46,380 bases of DNA from Accumulibacter sp031732795 (GTDB lineage Bacteria; Pseudomonadota; Gammaproteobacteria; Burkholderiales; Rhodocyclaceae), in contig JAVMKC010000011.1 of NCBI GenBank assembly GCA_031732795.1, positions 1 to 46,380 on the forward strand, read 5' to 3'. The notes below the pieces were generated by a model. The model was not told the origin of the DNA. It saw only the letters and a list, made by a program, of their open reading frames with translations, and searched no databases. Positions 19,701 to 31,712 of the stretch are shown in pieces. The translations under genes were made by a program, and so were the position numbers. The first letter of the stretch is position 1, and each line of letters opens with the position of its first letter.

Positions 19701-22700
19701 AATCCGGTATTGGGCGATGTCGCCGACAGCGTAACTTTCGGCGAAAACCTGGTGAATACCGCGCCACAGGTGATCGACGCGGCGATTGCGCTCGACGATG
19801 CGGATTCAGCCAACTTTGGCGGTGGACGGGTCGACCTGTCCTATGCGCAGGGCGGCGATGCCACCGACCAGTTGGGCGTGCGTAACCAGGGCAATGGCGC
19901 CGGGCAGATCGGCGTCTCGGGCAGCACCGTCAGCTATGGCGGGGTCGCCATCGGCAGCATTGCCGGCGCTTCGCAAAACGGCGTCAATGGCGCCAACCTG
20001 GTAATCAACCTCAATGTCAACGCGACGGTCGAAGCGGTCGAAGCGTTGATACAGAATCTGACCTATGCCAGCACCTCGCAAAATCCACCCGCCACGCGTA
20101 CCGTCGGTTTACGGGTCTCCGACGGCGACGGCGGCGCCAGCCAGGCAAGTACCATCACCATCAATGTCGTCAGTGAGCTGGAAATCAACAGCGCGCTGGT
20201 GGTTCATGGCGAGGAGACCGTCAATACCTACCGGAGCAGCACGCAGGATGGTCCGCAGATCGCGGTGTTGAGCGACGGCAGTTACGTGACGGTATGGAAT
20301 TCCGAAGGTCAGGACGGCAACAGCACCGGAGTGTATGGCCAGCGGTTCACCCATTCGGGGGTGGCGGTTGGCAACGAGTTCAAGATCAACACGGTTACCA
20401 GCTCGACGCAGGCGAATGTGCGCGTGGCGGCCAAGGGCGACGGTGGTTTCGTGGTGACCTGGGACGATTCCAGCGGCGTTGACGGGTCCGGCCAGGGCGT
20501 TGTCGGCCAGCTTTACGACGCCAACGGCTTGGCGGTCAACGCCAATTTCGTGGTGAACACCACCACCAGCAGCACACAGAACAGCAGTTCCGCAGCGGGC
20601 TATACCAGCGGATTCGCCGTGGTGTGGTCCTCGCTCGGCAACGTCGGCGGCAACGGCTACGACATCTACCTGCGCCGCTTCGACAACGCCGGCAATCAGG
20701 TGGCTGCCGAGACCCGGATCAGCACGGTTCCCGGCGCGCCGGGAACGGCGCAGGTGGGCACGCAGACCGATCCCGACGTGGCGTCTTACGCGAACGGCAA
20801 CCTGGTGATCGTGTGGGCCGATCAGTCGAGTAACGACGGCAGTGTTTATGGCGTCTACGGCCGCACGGTGAGCGCTGCCGGGGCGCTGTCCGACGTTTTC
20901 CTGATCAACACCGCCACCACCAGTTATCAGTACGAAGCGCGCGTCGCCACCTTGAGTGACGGCGGTTTTGTGGTGGTGTGGCGTTCGGACAACCAGGATG
21001 GCAATGGTGCTGGCGTCTACGGTCAGCGCTATAACGCTGCTGCTACCAAGGTCGGCGGCGAATTCCAGGTCAATGAATCCACCTTCGGCGGCCAATACCA
21101 GCCCGACGTGACGGGGCTGTCGACCGGCGGCTTTGTCGTCACCTGGTACAACGACAATTACGATGTCGGCGGCACGGGGACGACGGCGGACGTCTACATC
21201 CGTGAATACGCGGCCAACGGCACGGCGATCGACGGCCAGCGCAAACTGGTATCCGCGACCAACAGCACGGAATACCAGCCGGCGATCGCCGATCTCGGCG
21301 GCGGGAACTTCGTGGTCGCCTATGCCGACTGGAACACAGTGTCCGGCGCGCCTGGCGTCAGCACGTACGAAATCGCCCAGCAACTTTTTGGCAACGCCGC
21401 GCAACTCGCGCGCCCGAGCGCCGCACCGATTCTCGACGATCTGCGCACGTTGCGCACCTTGACCAACGTCGCCGGCCCGAATTTCGCCGGCGACGCGCAG
21501 CTCATCGACAGCGACGTCCATGTGAGCGATGTGGATTCGGCCAATTTCAATACCGGGCAGTTTGTCGCGCAGCTTTTGAATGGCGCGACGGCGACCGAAG
21601 CGCTGGGCATCCGCAATCAGGGGATCGCCGCCGGTCAAATCGGCGTTTCGGGAGCCAACATCACCTATGGCGGCGTGGTTATCGGCAGCTTCAGCGGCGG
21701 CGGCGTGGGCGCGTCCACGCTGACAGTGACCTTCAATGCCAGCGCCGACCCCGCCGCGGTGCGAGCTTTGGTGGAAAACATCACCTATCAAAACACCAGC
21801 CCACCGGCGGGAACGACCCATCGCTATATCGGTTTCCGGCTCAGCGATGGCGATGGCGGTGTCAGCGACAGCCATCAGGTGCAGTTGACCATTCAAGCCA
21901 GTTTCACCCCGGCAAGCACGATCATCCTGGACGATCTGGCGAGCGCGGTGACGTTCACCGAGAGCCAGGCCAATGCCGGCGTGCGCATTGACGATGCGTT
22001 GCAGCTCGATTACACCGGCCCGAATACCTTCAACGGCGGCAAGTTGCTGGCGCAGTTCATCAGTAGCACCGGCCGCACCGACGATCAATTGTCGATACGC
22101 CACGAAGGGGCCGGCGTGGGTCAGGTGGGGGTGTCCGGCAGCATCGTCAGCTACGGCGGCACCAACATCGGCACCATCAGCGCCACGTTGAATGGCGTCA
22201 ACGGCGTCAATCTGGAAATCACCTTCAACGCCAGCGCGACGGCCGAAGGGATAGAACGGGTGGCCGAGAGTCTGGTGTATGGCAACAGCTCCGAAGGGCC
22301 GAACGCCACTCGCACCGTGCGCATCACGGTGAGCGACAGCGCGAACGTGACTAGCGCTGCCCAGGATGTCGTGATTACGGTGACGCCGGAAACCGATCCC
22401 GCCGCGACAGCCAAGCTCCTCGGCGAGCAGCAGAGCAACACCTATGAAGGGGATGAGCAGTCGACGCCGGCGGTGGCGCGGCTGGAAGGCGTGAACGCCG
22501 GTGGCTATGTCGTCACCTGGGTGTCGCAGGGTGCGCAGGATGGCGATTTGTACGGGGTGTTCGCGCAACGTTACTCAGCCAGCGGCGCGGCGGTGGGGCC
22601 GGAATTTCAAGTCAATAGTCAGACCTTGGGCTACCAGTACGAGCCCGCGGTGGCGGGCTTGAGTAACGGCGGTTATGTCATCGTCTGGCGTAGCGATAGC

Positions 22701-25700
22701 CAGGATGGCAGTGGCACGGGCGTTTACGCCCAGCGTTTTGACGCCAGCGGCGTGCCCGCGGGTACCGAATTCCGCGCCAATACCACGACCAGCAGCAACC
22801 AGTATCAGCCCGCGGTGGTGGCGCTGTCCGGTGGTGGGTTCGTCATCGCCTGGTATGACGATGGTTTCGGCGACGTGCGCGCGCAACGCTATGCCTCGGA
22901 TGGCAGTGCCGCAGGCGCTGAATTCACCATCAACACCTTGATCACCGGTTCGCAGTTCGAGCCGCAACTGTCCGCATTGTCCACAGGTGGTTTTGTCGCC
23001 GTCTGGACCAGCACGGATGCCAGCGGACAAGGCATCGCCGCGCAGCGTTTCGATGCTGCGGGCAGCAAAATCGGCCCCGAGATCGCGGTCAATACAACCA
23101 CCAGCGGCACGCAGAACACGCCCGATGTGGCGGGTCTTGCCGCCGGTGGGTTTGTCGCGGTCTGGGAATCCGGTAATTCGGTTTTCCTTCAACGCTTCGA
23201 CGCGGCTGGTAACAAGGTTGGTCCGGAAGTTCTGGCCAACAACGTCACCGATGCGCCGGCCAACACCGGCGGTGCTTCGACCAGCGTTGCCGCCCTCGCC
23301 AGCGGCGGGTTCGTGGTCACCTGGGGCAGCTCCCACAGTGGGGTGTTGGGCGGCAGCGGTTACGATGTGTTCATGCAGCAGTTTGATGCCACGGGCGTCA
23401 AGATCGACGGCGCACGCCTGGTCAACACCACCACGGCCAGTACCCAGTACGTTCCGGATATCGCCGCGCTGACCGGTGAAAATTTCGTCATCGCCTGGCA
23501 GGGTTACAACCAGGAGCGAGGTACCGCCAACTCCTACGGTGTGTTCCACCAATTGTTCGGCACGGCGGGAAGCATTACCCAAGGCGCGGCGCCGGTGATC
23601 ACCGATGTGACCGCCAGCGTCACCTTTGCCGAAAACCTGGTCAATGCGACGCCGCAAATCATCGACAGCGGGATCAGCGTCACCGACAGCGATTCGCCCA
23701 ACTTCGACGGCGGGCGTTTGTGGGTCAGCGTCATCTCCGGATACGGCGATGTGTTGCAATCGCAATTGCCGGATACCCTGGTCGCGCAAGACCAACTCGG
23801 CATACGCAACCAAGGGACGGGCGCGGGTCAGGTGGGCGTGTCGGGTGGCAATGTCAGCTACGGTGGCGTCACCATCGGTACGGTGATCGCCACCGGTAGC
23901 AACGGCGCCGATCTGGTGGTGCAATTCAACATCAACGCCAGTGCACAGGCGGTCGAGGCGGTGATCGAGAATCTCACCTACGCCAACAGTTCATCGGCGC
24001 CGGTGGCCAGCCGCACGATCAGTATCAGCGTCAGCGATGGCGATGGGTCGACCAGCGTGCCGCGCATCGTGCAAATCAATGTCACGCCCGAGTTTGACGG
24101 CGCGCGTTCCTTGTTCGACAACGAAATCGTCAACACCTATCGTCCTGACACGCAGGACAACGCGGCCATGGCGCGTCTGTCCGACGGTGGCTATGTCACC
24201 GTCTGGCAATCCAATTCGCAGGATGGCTGGAGCAACGGCGTCCACGGGCAACGTTACGATGCCAAAGGCGTTCCCGTTGGCAGCGAGTTTCAGATCAATA
24301 CCTATACCCCAGGCCAACAGTACGAGCCCACCGTCGCCGGATTGAACGGCGGTGGCTTCGTGGTGGCCTGGCGTTCCGACGGACAGGACGGCAGCGGCGC
24401 GGGCGTCTATGCGCAACGCTTCGATGCCAACGGTGTGCCGGTGGGCAACGAGTTTCTGGTCAATAGCACGACCAGCAGCAACCAATATCAGCCGACCCTC
24501 ATCGGCACGGCGGATGGCGGCTTCGTCGTCGCGTGGTACCACGATTCCGTGAACGTGGGCGGCGAGTATTACGACATATTCTTCCAGCGCTACAACGCCA
24601 GCGGCGTGGCGCAGGGTGGCGAGACCCGGGGTAATCCCACTGGCTTGGGGACCGTCGCGCAGAGCGAGCCGAGCCTGGCGGCGTTGAGCGGCGGTGGGTT
24701 TGTCTTGACCTGGACCGACCAGTCGACCGACGGCAGCGGTAACGGCGTGTTCGCGCAACGGTTCAATGCCAACGGCACGACGGCGGGCAGCTCGTTCCAG
24801 GTCAATACCTTTACCACCGGTGACCAGTCCGATTCACATGTCGTGGGCTTGACCGGCGGCGGCTTTGTCGTTGTCTGGCGCTCCACCGGACAGGACGGCG
24901 GCGGCAGCTACGGCGTGTTCGGGCAGATCTACAACAGCGCCGGTGTGGCCGTGGGCGGTGAGTTCCGGGTCAACACGGAGACGGCGGGTAATGAATACGA
25001 ACCGACGGTCACCGCCCTGTCGCACGGCGGGTTCGCGGTGGCGTGGAATGATGATGGTCGCATCAGGGCGCAGCAGTTCGATGCGAATGGATTGCGCCTG
25101 GATGGGCCCGCGCTGATCGATACGCACGACGCCAACGGCTCTGGCTCCGCGCCGGTGGTGCTGGGGCTCGCCAATGGCGCCTTCGTCGTCAGCTGGACCG
25201 ACTACGACTACGCGGCGAGTGGTGGGGACAACACCTATCAGATATTCCAGCAGCTTTATGGCAATCCCGCGGACTTCGTGCGCCAAGCCAACCCGCTGCT
25301 GGTCGATGTGGCGCCCAGCGTCACGTTTGCCGAGAACACCGTCAATGCCACGCCGCAGTTGATCGATCCCGGGGTCGGCCTGTTCGACGCTGATTCGGCC
25401 AACTTCGACGGCGGCCTGCTCGAAGTCAATTACCTGACCGACTATGGTGCGCAGGATCAGTTGGGCTTGCAGGGTCTGGATAACCAGGATCAGCTTGGCA
25501 TCCGCAATGAGGGAAGCGGAGCGGGGCAGGTCGGTGTTTCCGGTAACACGGTGAGTTTTGCCGGCGTGGCCATCGGCACGATCCTCAGTAATGGCGCCAA
25601 CGGCGACAAGTTGACCGTACAGTTCAACACCAACGCCACACCCGATGCCGTCGAGCAGCTGATCGAGAACCTCACTTACGCCAATACCGTATCGAACCCG

Positions 25701-28700
25701 ATCGCCAGCCGCACGATATCGATACGGGTGAGCGATGGCGACGGTGGGGCGAGCGATGCGCGCTCGGTGCAGATCAACGTGACGCCGCAAACCGACGGTG
25801 CGGTACCGTTGGGTGCCGAGCGCATCGTTAACAGTGCCCGTGCTGGCCAGCAGGTTGATCCAGCGGTGGCGCGTCTGTCGGACGGCGGCTACGTCGTCGT
25901 CTGGGTCGATCAAAACGGCAACGACGGTGCGTCGTATGGCGTTTATGGTCAGCGCTACGACGCCAACGACAACGCCGTCGGCCCTGAATTCCGGGCCAAC
26001 TCGTTTACCACCGGTGCGCAATATGAAACGCAGGTCGCCGGTCTGAGCGGCGGTGGCTTCGTGGTCATCTGGCGTTCCGACGGTCAGGACGGCAGCGGCG
26101 CGGGGGTCTACGCGCAGCGTTATCTGGCCAACGGTTCAGCCGTCGGACCCGAGTTCCGGGTCAATACCACGACCGCGTCCAATCAGTACATGCCGGATAT
26201 CACCGCGACGACCAATGGTGGGTTTGTGGTGACGTGGTATCACGACGGAGGCAGCGCGGGGAATACGGAATTCTATGATGTCTTTTTCCAACGCTATGAC
26301 GCGAGTGGCGTGACGATCGGGCCGGAGACGCGGGCGAATCCCGCCGGACTTGGCTTCACCGCGCAGTATCAACCGGGTATCGCCTGGAATACCGATGGCT
26401 CGGGTTTCGTCGTGGTCTGGCGTGACGATGCGGGAGACGGTAACGGCGCCGGTGTTTTCGGCCAACGCTTCGACGCCAGCGGGGCGACGCTGGGCGGGCG
26501 TTTCCAGATCAACGCCTACACCAACAGCACCCAGGAGCACCCGTCGGTGGCCGCGCTCAAGGGCGGCGGCTTCATCGTCGTCTGGGAGTCGGAAGGCCAG
26601 GATCTGAGCGGCACCGGGATTTACGCGCAACGCTACGATGCCGCGGGCGTCAAAGTGGGCGCCGAGTTCCGCGTCAATACCACCATCAACAGCACCCAGA
26701 ACGACCCGCGTGTCGCGGCGCTGGAAAACGGCGGCTGGGTGGTGACCTGGGCGGATGCCAACGGCACCGACGGCAGCGGCTGGGGCGTGATGATGCAGCA
26801 GTACAACGCCGCCGGCCAGGCGGTCGACCACGAGACGGTGGTCAATACCTATCGTTACTCGACGCAGAACAATCCCGCCATCGCCAGCATGGCCGACGGC
26901 GGCTTCGTGGTTGCCTACTCCGGCCATATCGCGTCCTGGGATGCCAATAGCGACGGACTGCCGGACGGCGGCAACGATACGCAGGAAATCCGTTTGCAGC
27001 GTTTCAGCAATACGGCGCCGACGATCAGTGACGTGGCGCTCACCACCAACGAAGAACAGTTGACGACGCTGAGCTATGCGTTCTTCTCCGCGGGCTTCAA
27101 CGATCCGGACGGCCAACCGCTGGTGGCGGTCCGGATCACCACCTTGCCCGGCGAAGGCGTGTTGCGGCTGAACAACATTCCGGTTGCGATCAACCAGGAA
27201 ATCCAGGCGGCCGATCTGCAAGCCGGATTGCTCACCTATCAAGGCAACCTCGATTACTTCGGGCTCGACCAATTCCGCTGGACGGGTTCGGACGGCATCG
27301 CGTTCGCGGCGACGCCGGTGTTCACCAACATCACGATCCAGAACGTCAACGACGGGCCGCGGCTTGAAGCGGGTAACAACGGGAACTCCAGTGAAGGGGC
27401 TTTCTTCACCCGCACCATTACCCTGGACGATCCCGATCCGGAAGGTCATCAACTGACCATCGACTGGGGCGATGGTACGGCGCCGCAGGTTCTCGCCGTT
27501 GGTAATACGCCTACGCACAACATCGGTCACACGTATTACGAAAACGCGACGTATGCTGTCACGGTAACGGCCAATGATCAGCAAGGTCAGCCGAACAGCA
27601 TCGAGGTTGACAGCTTCCAAGTGGTCGTGGCCAACGCTGCTCCCACGATTTCGCTCAGCGGTAATCTGACGGTGGTGCAGGGCAACGTTTATACGCTGGA
27701 CCTGGGGGATCCGGTGGATCCGGCCAACTTCGGCGGTCCGATTCGGGATACGGTGACCGAATATCGCATCAATTGGGGTGACGGCACGCCGCAGGAAATT
27801 TACAATGCCGCGGCCTTGCCGGCGAACGGCATTCTCACGCACACTTATGGCGCCGCCGGGCCGCAAACCATAAACGTCACGCTGGTGGACGAAGACGGCG
27901 TGCATGCCAACGCCGGCAGTAAATCCATCACCGTCGCGCCGCCGGCCGAAGTGTTGACCGTCAATGCCGGGGCGGACATCGGCGTGAACGAAGGCGCGTC
28001 ATTCGCGAAGACGATCACTTTTACCGATCCGACGGATACCAATGCCAACGGCCGTACGTATATCGTGAACTGGGGTGACGGACTGACCAGTACCGGTTCG
28101 GTCAGTGCGGGCGTGTTCTCGTTCAACATCGGTCATACTTATGCCGACGGCGCCAACAACTATACGGCCACCGTGACGGTGGACGACGATGGCGCGCAGC
28201 AAGGCAGCGACAGCTTTGCCGTCAGCGTCAACAATATTGCGCCGACGGTGTCGATCAGTGGCGCGGGTTCGGTCAACGAAGGCAGTGTTTATAGTGTCAA
28301 CCTTACCCGCTTCGATCCGGGCAGCGACACCGCGACACAGTACACCGTGCGTTGGGGCGATGGCACGGCGGATACGGTGCTGACGGCGTCCCAACTCGCG
28401 GCGCAGTCGGGCAACGTCACGCATACCTACGCAGACGGCAATGCCAGCCGCACCATCACGGTGGATGTGGTGGACGAAGACGGGGCATGGATCGCGGCAG
28501 GTTCCCACAATGTCTTCGTCTCCAACGTCGCCCCCACGGCCAGCGTCACCGGCGCGGACGCGGTCAGCGAANNNNNNNNNNNNNNNNNNNNNNNNNNNNN
28601 NNNNNNNNNNNNNNNNNNNNNNNNNNNNNNNNNNNNNNNNNNNNNNNNNNNNNNNNNNNNNNNNNNNNNNNACGACGGCGATGGCGGCAGCACCGTGCAG

Positions 28701-31515
28701 AACAAAGTGGTCAACGTCAATAACGTCGCCCCCACGGCCAGCGTCACCGGCGCGGACGCGGTCAGCGAAGGCAGCGTCTACGCCCTGAGCGTCGGCGCGG
28801 TCAGCGACCCGGGTACGGACACCCGTACCGCCTACAGCATCAACTGGGGTGACGGCAACACCGACACCCTGACGGCGGCGCAATGGACGGCCGCGGCGGG
28901 CAACTTCACCCACAGCTACGCCGATGGCGGCCCCGGCGGCACGGCGCGCACCATCACCGTGTCGGCGACGGACGAAGACGGCACCTTCACCCTGGGCAGC
29001 AAGAGCCTCACGGTGAACAACGTCGCGCCGAGCCTGACGCTCAGCGGCAACGCCAGCAGCAACGAAGGGGCGAGCTACACGCTGAACCTCGTGGCGAGCG
29101 ACCCGGCAGGAGGCAACGACCCGCTCAGCTACAGTATCAACTGGGGAGACGGCAGCGCGGTGGAAAACCTCACCGCGGCGCAACTGGCGGCGGTGAGCGG
29201 CAACGTCACGCACGCCTTCGCCGACGACGAAGACGGCGCGGTCAACAGCACGGCGCGCACCATCGTCGTCACGGCGAACGACGGCGATGGCGGCAGCACC
29301 GTGCAGAACAAAGTGGTCAACGTCAATAACGTGGCGCCGATCATTAGCGCCACCGGTGCTTCGAGTACAACGACGGGTGTGCCGTATTCGCTGACGTTGT
29401 CCAATTATGTGGATCCGGGCACGGACACTTTGCTGTCGAATGGCATCAGCGTGGATTGGGGTGACGGGACGATGACGACGCACAGCGCGCCTGGCGTGGT
29501 CACCCATATCTACACGGTAGCCGGCGCACCGACCATCCGCGTCAGTCTCGCTGACGAGGATGGCTTCTATGCCAACGTGGCCAGCGTTCCGGTGACCGTT
29601 GTGCAAGCTGGCGGCGGCAACAATCCGCCGGTGGCCGATGACGAAACGTATGACATGCGCTCGAACGGTGTATTGAACATCGCGGCGCCAGGTGTTTTGG
29701 CGGGCGACACGGATGCAGATGGCGACACGGTCGTGGCGACGTCGATCACGGATAACGTCGATCATGGCGCGGTGTTCCTGTTCCCCGACGGACACTTCAC
29801 TTACACGCCAGACGTCGACTTCGTGGGCGTCGACCACTTCACCTATCGCGTCAGCGATGGCCATGGTGGCACGGACGACGCGGTGGTGACCATCAACGTG
29901 CTCAACACCAATCCGGTGGCCGACGACGANNNNNNNNNNNNNNNNNNNNNNNNNNNNNNNNNNNNNNNNNNNNNNNNNNNNNNNNNNNNNNNNNNNNNNN
30001 NNNNNNNNNNNNNNNNNNNNNNNNNNNNNGTCGTATGACATGCGCTCCAACAGCGTATTGAACATCGCGGCGCCGGGCTTCTTGTTGGGTGACACCGATG
30101 CCGATGGTGACACGGTGGTGGCGACGCTAATCACTGACAACGTGGATCACGGCACGCTGACGGCGTTCCCCGATGGGCACTTCACTTATACCCCGAATAC
30201 CGACTTTGTGGGCGTGGATAGCTTCACCTACCGCATCAGTGACGGCCATGGCGGCACTGACGAAGGCGTGGTAACCATCGACGTCACCAACACCAATCCG
30301 GTGGCCGACGACGAGTCGTATGACATGCGCTCCAACAGCGTATTGAACATCGCGGCGCCGGGCTTCTTGCTGGGCGACATCGATGCCGATGGTGACACGG
30401 TGGTGGCGACGCTAATCGCTGACAACGTGGATCACGGCACGCTGACGGCGTTCCCCGACGGGCACTTCACTTATACCCCGAATACCGACTTTGTGGGTGT
30501 GGATAGCTTTACCTACCGCGTCAGTGATGGCCATGGCGGCACCGACGAAGGTGTGGTAACCATTCACGTCACCAATACCAATCCGGTGGCGGATGACGAC
30601 AGTTACGCGGTGCAAACGGGTCATGTGCTGAGCATTGCGGCGCCAGGCTTTTTGGCGGGCGACACGGATGCTGACGGCGACACAGTGGTGGCGACGCAAA
30701 TTGTGGACACCGTGGATCACGGCACGCTGTCGGCCTTCCCTGACGGGCACTTCACCTATACGCCGAACCTGGGTTTTGTCGGGGTGGATAGTTTCATCTA
30801 CCGTATCAGCGATAACCATGGCGGCTTTGACGACGCCACGGTGTCGATACAGGTCACAGCGGCGAACCAGATCGTCACCCTCGGCAACGCTCCGGTACGC
30901 GAAACCGGTACCAACAAGGAATGGACGCTGGCATGGACCAACTCGCATGTGGGTATTGTGCACAAGGCGGATTACACCAATGCCTCGGAAGCATATACGT
31001 CGGTCAAGTTCACCGGCGCGTTGCCGAATTTGCTGTCGGGTAACGATATCTACGCCGGTGATCTGGGTGTCAGTGGCCAATCCGAGGCGACCAGCAGCGT
31101 GCGGCAGGAAATCGATGGCAAGGAGTCCTTACGTTTTAACCTGGATCAAGGTGCGCATGAGCTCACGCTGTTCTTGAACCGCTTCTTCTCGCAAGACGAT
31201 GGCAGCGGGTTTGTCGAAAGCGGCCGTGTGCGCTTGCTCGACGCTAGTGGTACCGTGGTAGGCGAGCAGGTGTTCCGCGCCGATAATCTCGCTGGTACCA
31301 AACAAGTCACGGTGAATTCAACCACGGCGTTTACCGCGGTTGAAATCAACGCAGGCGCGTACGACGGCAGCAACTTCAAGTTTGGCGCCTACGCCAATCC
31401 GGATGGAAGCTTCGGCGCGCTGGTGACGACGGATGCCGGCGGCGTGAAACACGGCAGCGATTTCATTGTCGATGCGGTGGAGTTCCAGTTACCGGTTCTC
31501 GGCGTGCCGCTGTGA
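16773..31515 (+). CDS. Giant repeat protein: six seven-repeat propeller modules, PKD-like and Ig-like tandem repeats
   Basis: One gene interrupted only by two 100-N assembly gaps; the true product is at least about 5,000 residues. AAAGGA at 16761-16766 supports the ATG. Order by position: six modules of seven ~55-residue repeats (16785-27010); after each of the first five modules, one ~160-residue linker domain (two after module 3) with NQGxGxGQIGVSG and YGGVxIG motifs; a cadherin-like domain (27016-27350); PKD-like domains with seven visible WGDG motifs (27355-29610); 95-residue Ig-like units beginning NPVADDE (29620-30870); and a 210-residue C-terminal domain I do not recognise. There is no Sec signal peptide, no RTX nonapeptide array and no PEP-CTERM tail. 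Proteins of this build are usually surface adhesins or matrix proteins sent out by type I secretion, but no secretion genes adjoin it. The stop at 30036-30038 in the upstream frame is an artefact of the second gap. Confidence 0.8.
16785..27010 (+). repeat. 42 propeller-type repeats in six groups of seven
   Basis: Each repeat follows the pattern V-x-x-L-x-x-GG-F-V-V-x-W-x-x-x-x-QDGSGxGVYGQR-(F/Y)-x-x-x-G, then about 20 residues ending in VNTxTxxxQ. Groups start near 16785, 18482, 20198, 22408, 24100 and 25798. In each group I count seven repeats before the closing QxFG or LQRF motif. Seven repeats of about 55 residues with strong beta pattern fit a closed seven-bladed beta-propeller. The acidic DGSG turns could bind calcium. 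This is a structural inference from repeat count and pattern. Confidence 0.7.
18482..21400 (+). repeat. Recent tandem duplication of propeller modules 2 and 3 (1716-base period)
   Basis: The module beginning at 18482 recurs at 20198, exactly 1716 bases (572 codons) later, with long identical runs; by eye about 15 differences in the first 300 bases, many of them silent. Other modules match only at protein level. Homology weakens after about 21400, where module 3 continues with a diverged linker and an additional linker domain (21905-22400). Confidence 0.8.
27355..29610 (+). repeat. PKD-like domain array
   Basis: Seven visible copies of the WGDG motif, each followed by an H-(T/S/A)-(Y/F) motif about 20-50 residues on and separated by VAPTxxxxG linkers. 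Two adjacent domains (the ones starting SVTGADAVSEG and LTLSGNASSNEG) seem to form a higher-order unit of 606 bases that is present at least partly twice, with the first assembly gap inside one copy. Confidence 0.75.
28572..28671. other. Assembly gap 1 (100 N) in the PKD array
   Basis: The left flank matches bases ending at 28769 and the right flank matches bases starting at 29278, so by analogy the missing piece is 508 bases, plus a possible whole number of 606-base units. 508 and 100 leave the same remainder when divided by three, which explains why the frame stays open across the Ns. Confidence 0.85.
29646..30870 (+). repeat. 95-residue Ig-like tandem repeats (285-base period)
   Basis: Units begin at 29646, 30031, 30316 and 30601; the last three are spaced by exactly 285 bases. 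Each encodes YDMRSNxVLNIAAPG near the start, DTDADGDTVVAT, DHGTL, FPDGHFTYTP, FVGVDSFTYR and SDGHGGTDE, ending in NTNPVADD. This matches the Big_9/VCBS-like Ig domains of large surface proteins. Units at 30031 and 30316 are nearly identical at DNA level. The second assembly gap sits exactly on a unit boundary. Confidence 0.85.
29930..30029. other. Assembly gap 2 (100 N) at a repeat-unit boundary
   Basis: The left flank ends GTGGCCGACGACGA and the right flank begins GTCGTATGACATG. Joined directly they give the same sequence as the intact boundary at 30301-30326. The real gap is therefore zero or a multiple of 285 bases; 100 Ns shift the frame and create a false stop at 30036-30038. Confidence 0.85.
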
Positions 31516-31635
31516 TGTCGCGCTAGTGGATGAGAGCAATCGACACTTCGGCAGCGCTGTGCGCCGGAGTGTCGAAGAACTTTACAGAGCGCACCGTTAT
31601 TTTTCCAACTATCGAATATTAGGAATTAATTTTTT

Positions 31636-31651
31636 TGGCACTTTTTTTGCT
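31636..31651 (+). promoter_or_regulatory. Sigma-54 (-24/-12) promoter of the PEP-CTERM gene
   Basis: TGGCACTTTTTTTGCT matches the consensus TGGCAC-N5-TTGCW at every fixed position, with the required 12-base distance from GG to GC. It is in an AT-rich stretch and 62 bases separate the -12 GC from the ATG. Transcription would need RpoN and an enhancer-binding activator; in PEP-CTERM/exosortase bacteria PrsR-type activators are known to do this. Confidence 0.8.
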
Positions 31652-31712
31652 TTTGATAACGCAGAAGCAGGCGGGGTCGCCGCATCGATAATCTGTTTGA
31701 TTGGAGTCTGAT

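Noticed and set aside
20109..22568. 819-codon open frame on the minus strand
   Set aside because: Antisense of the giant repeat gene; its repeats simply mirror the sense repeats.
30030..30038. Stop codon ending the giant gene at 30038 and a new gene starting at 30040
   Set aside because: The stop arises because 100 Ns do not equal the real gap length; repeat alignment shows that the frame is continuous.
16773..31515. Giant protein as RTX toxin or as PEP-CTERM protein
   Set aside because: No GGxGxDxxx nonapeptide arrays and no PEP-CTERM tail were found; the ABC exporter nearby is Atm1-like, not HlyB-like.
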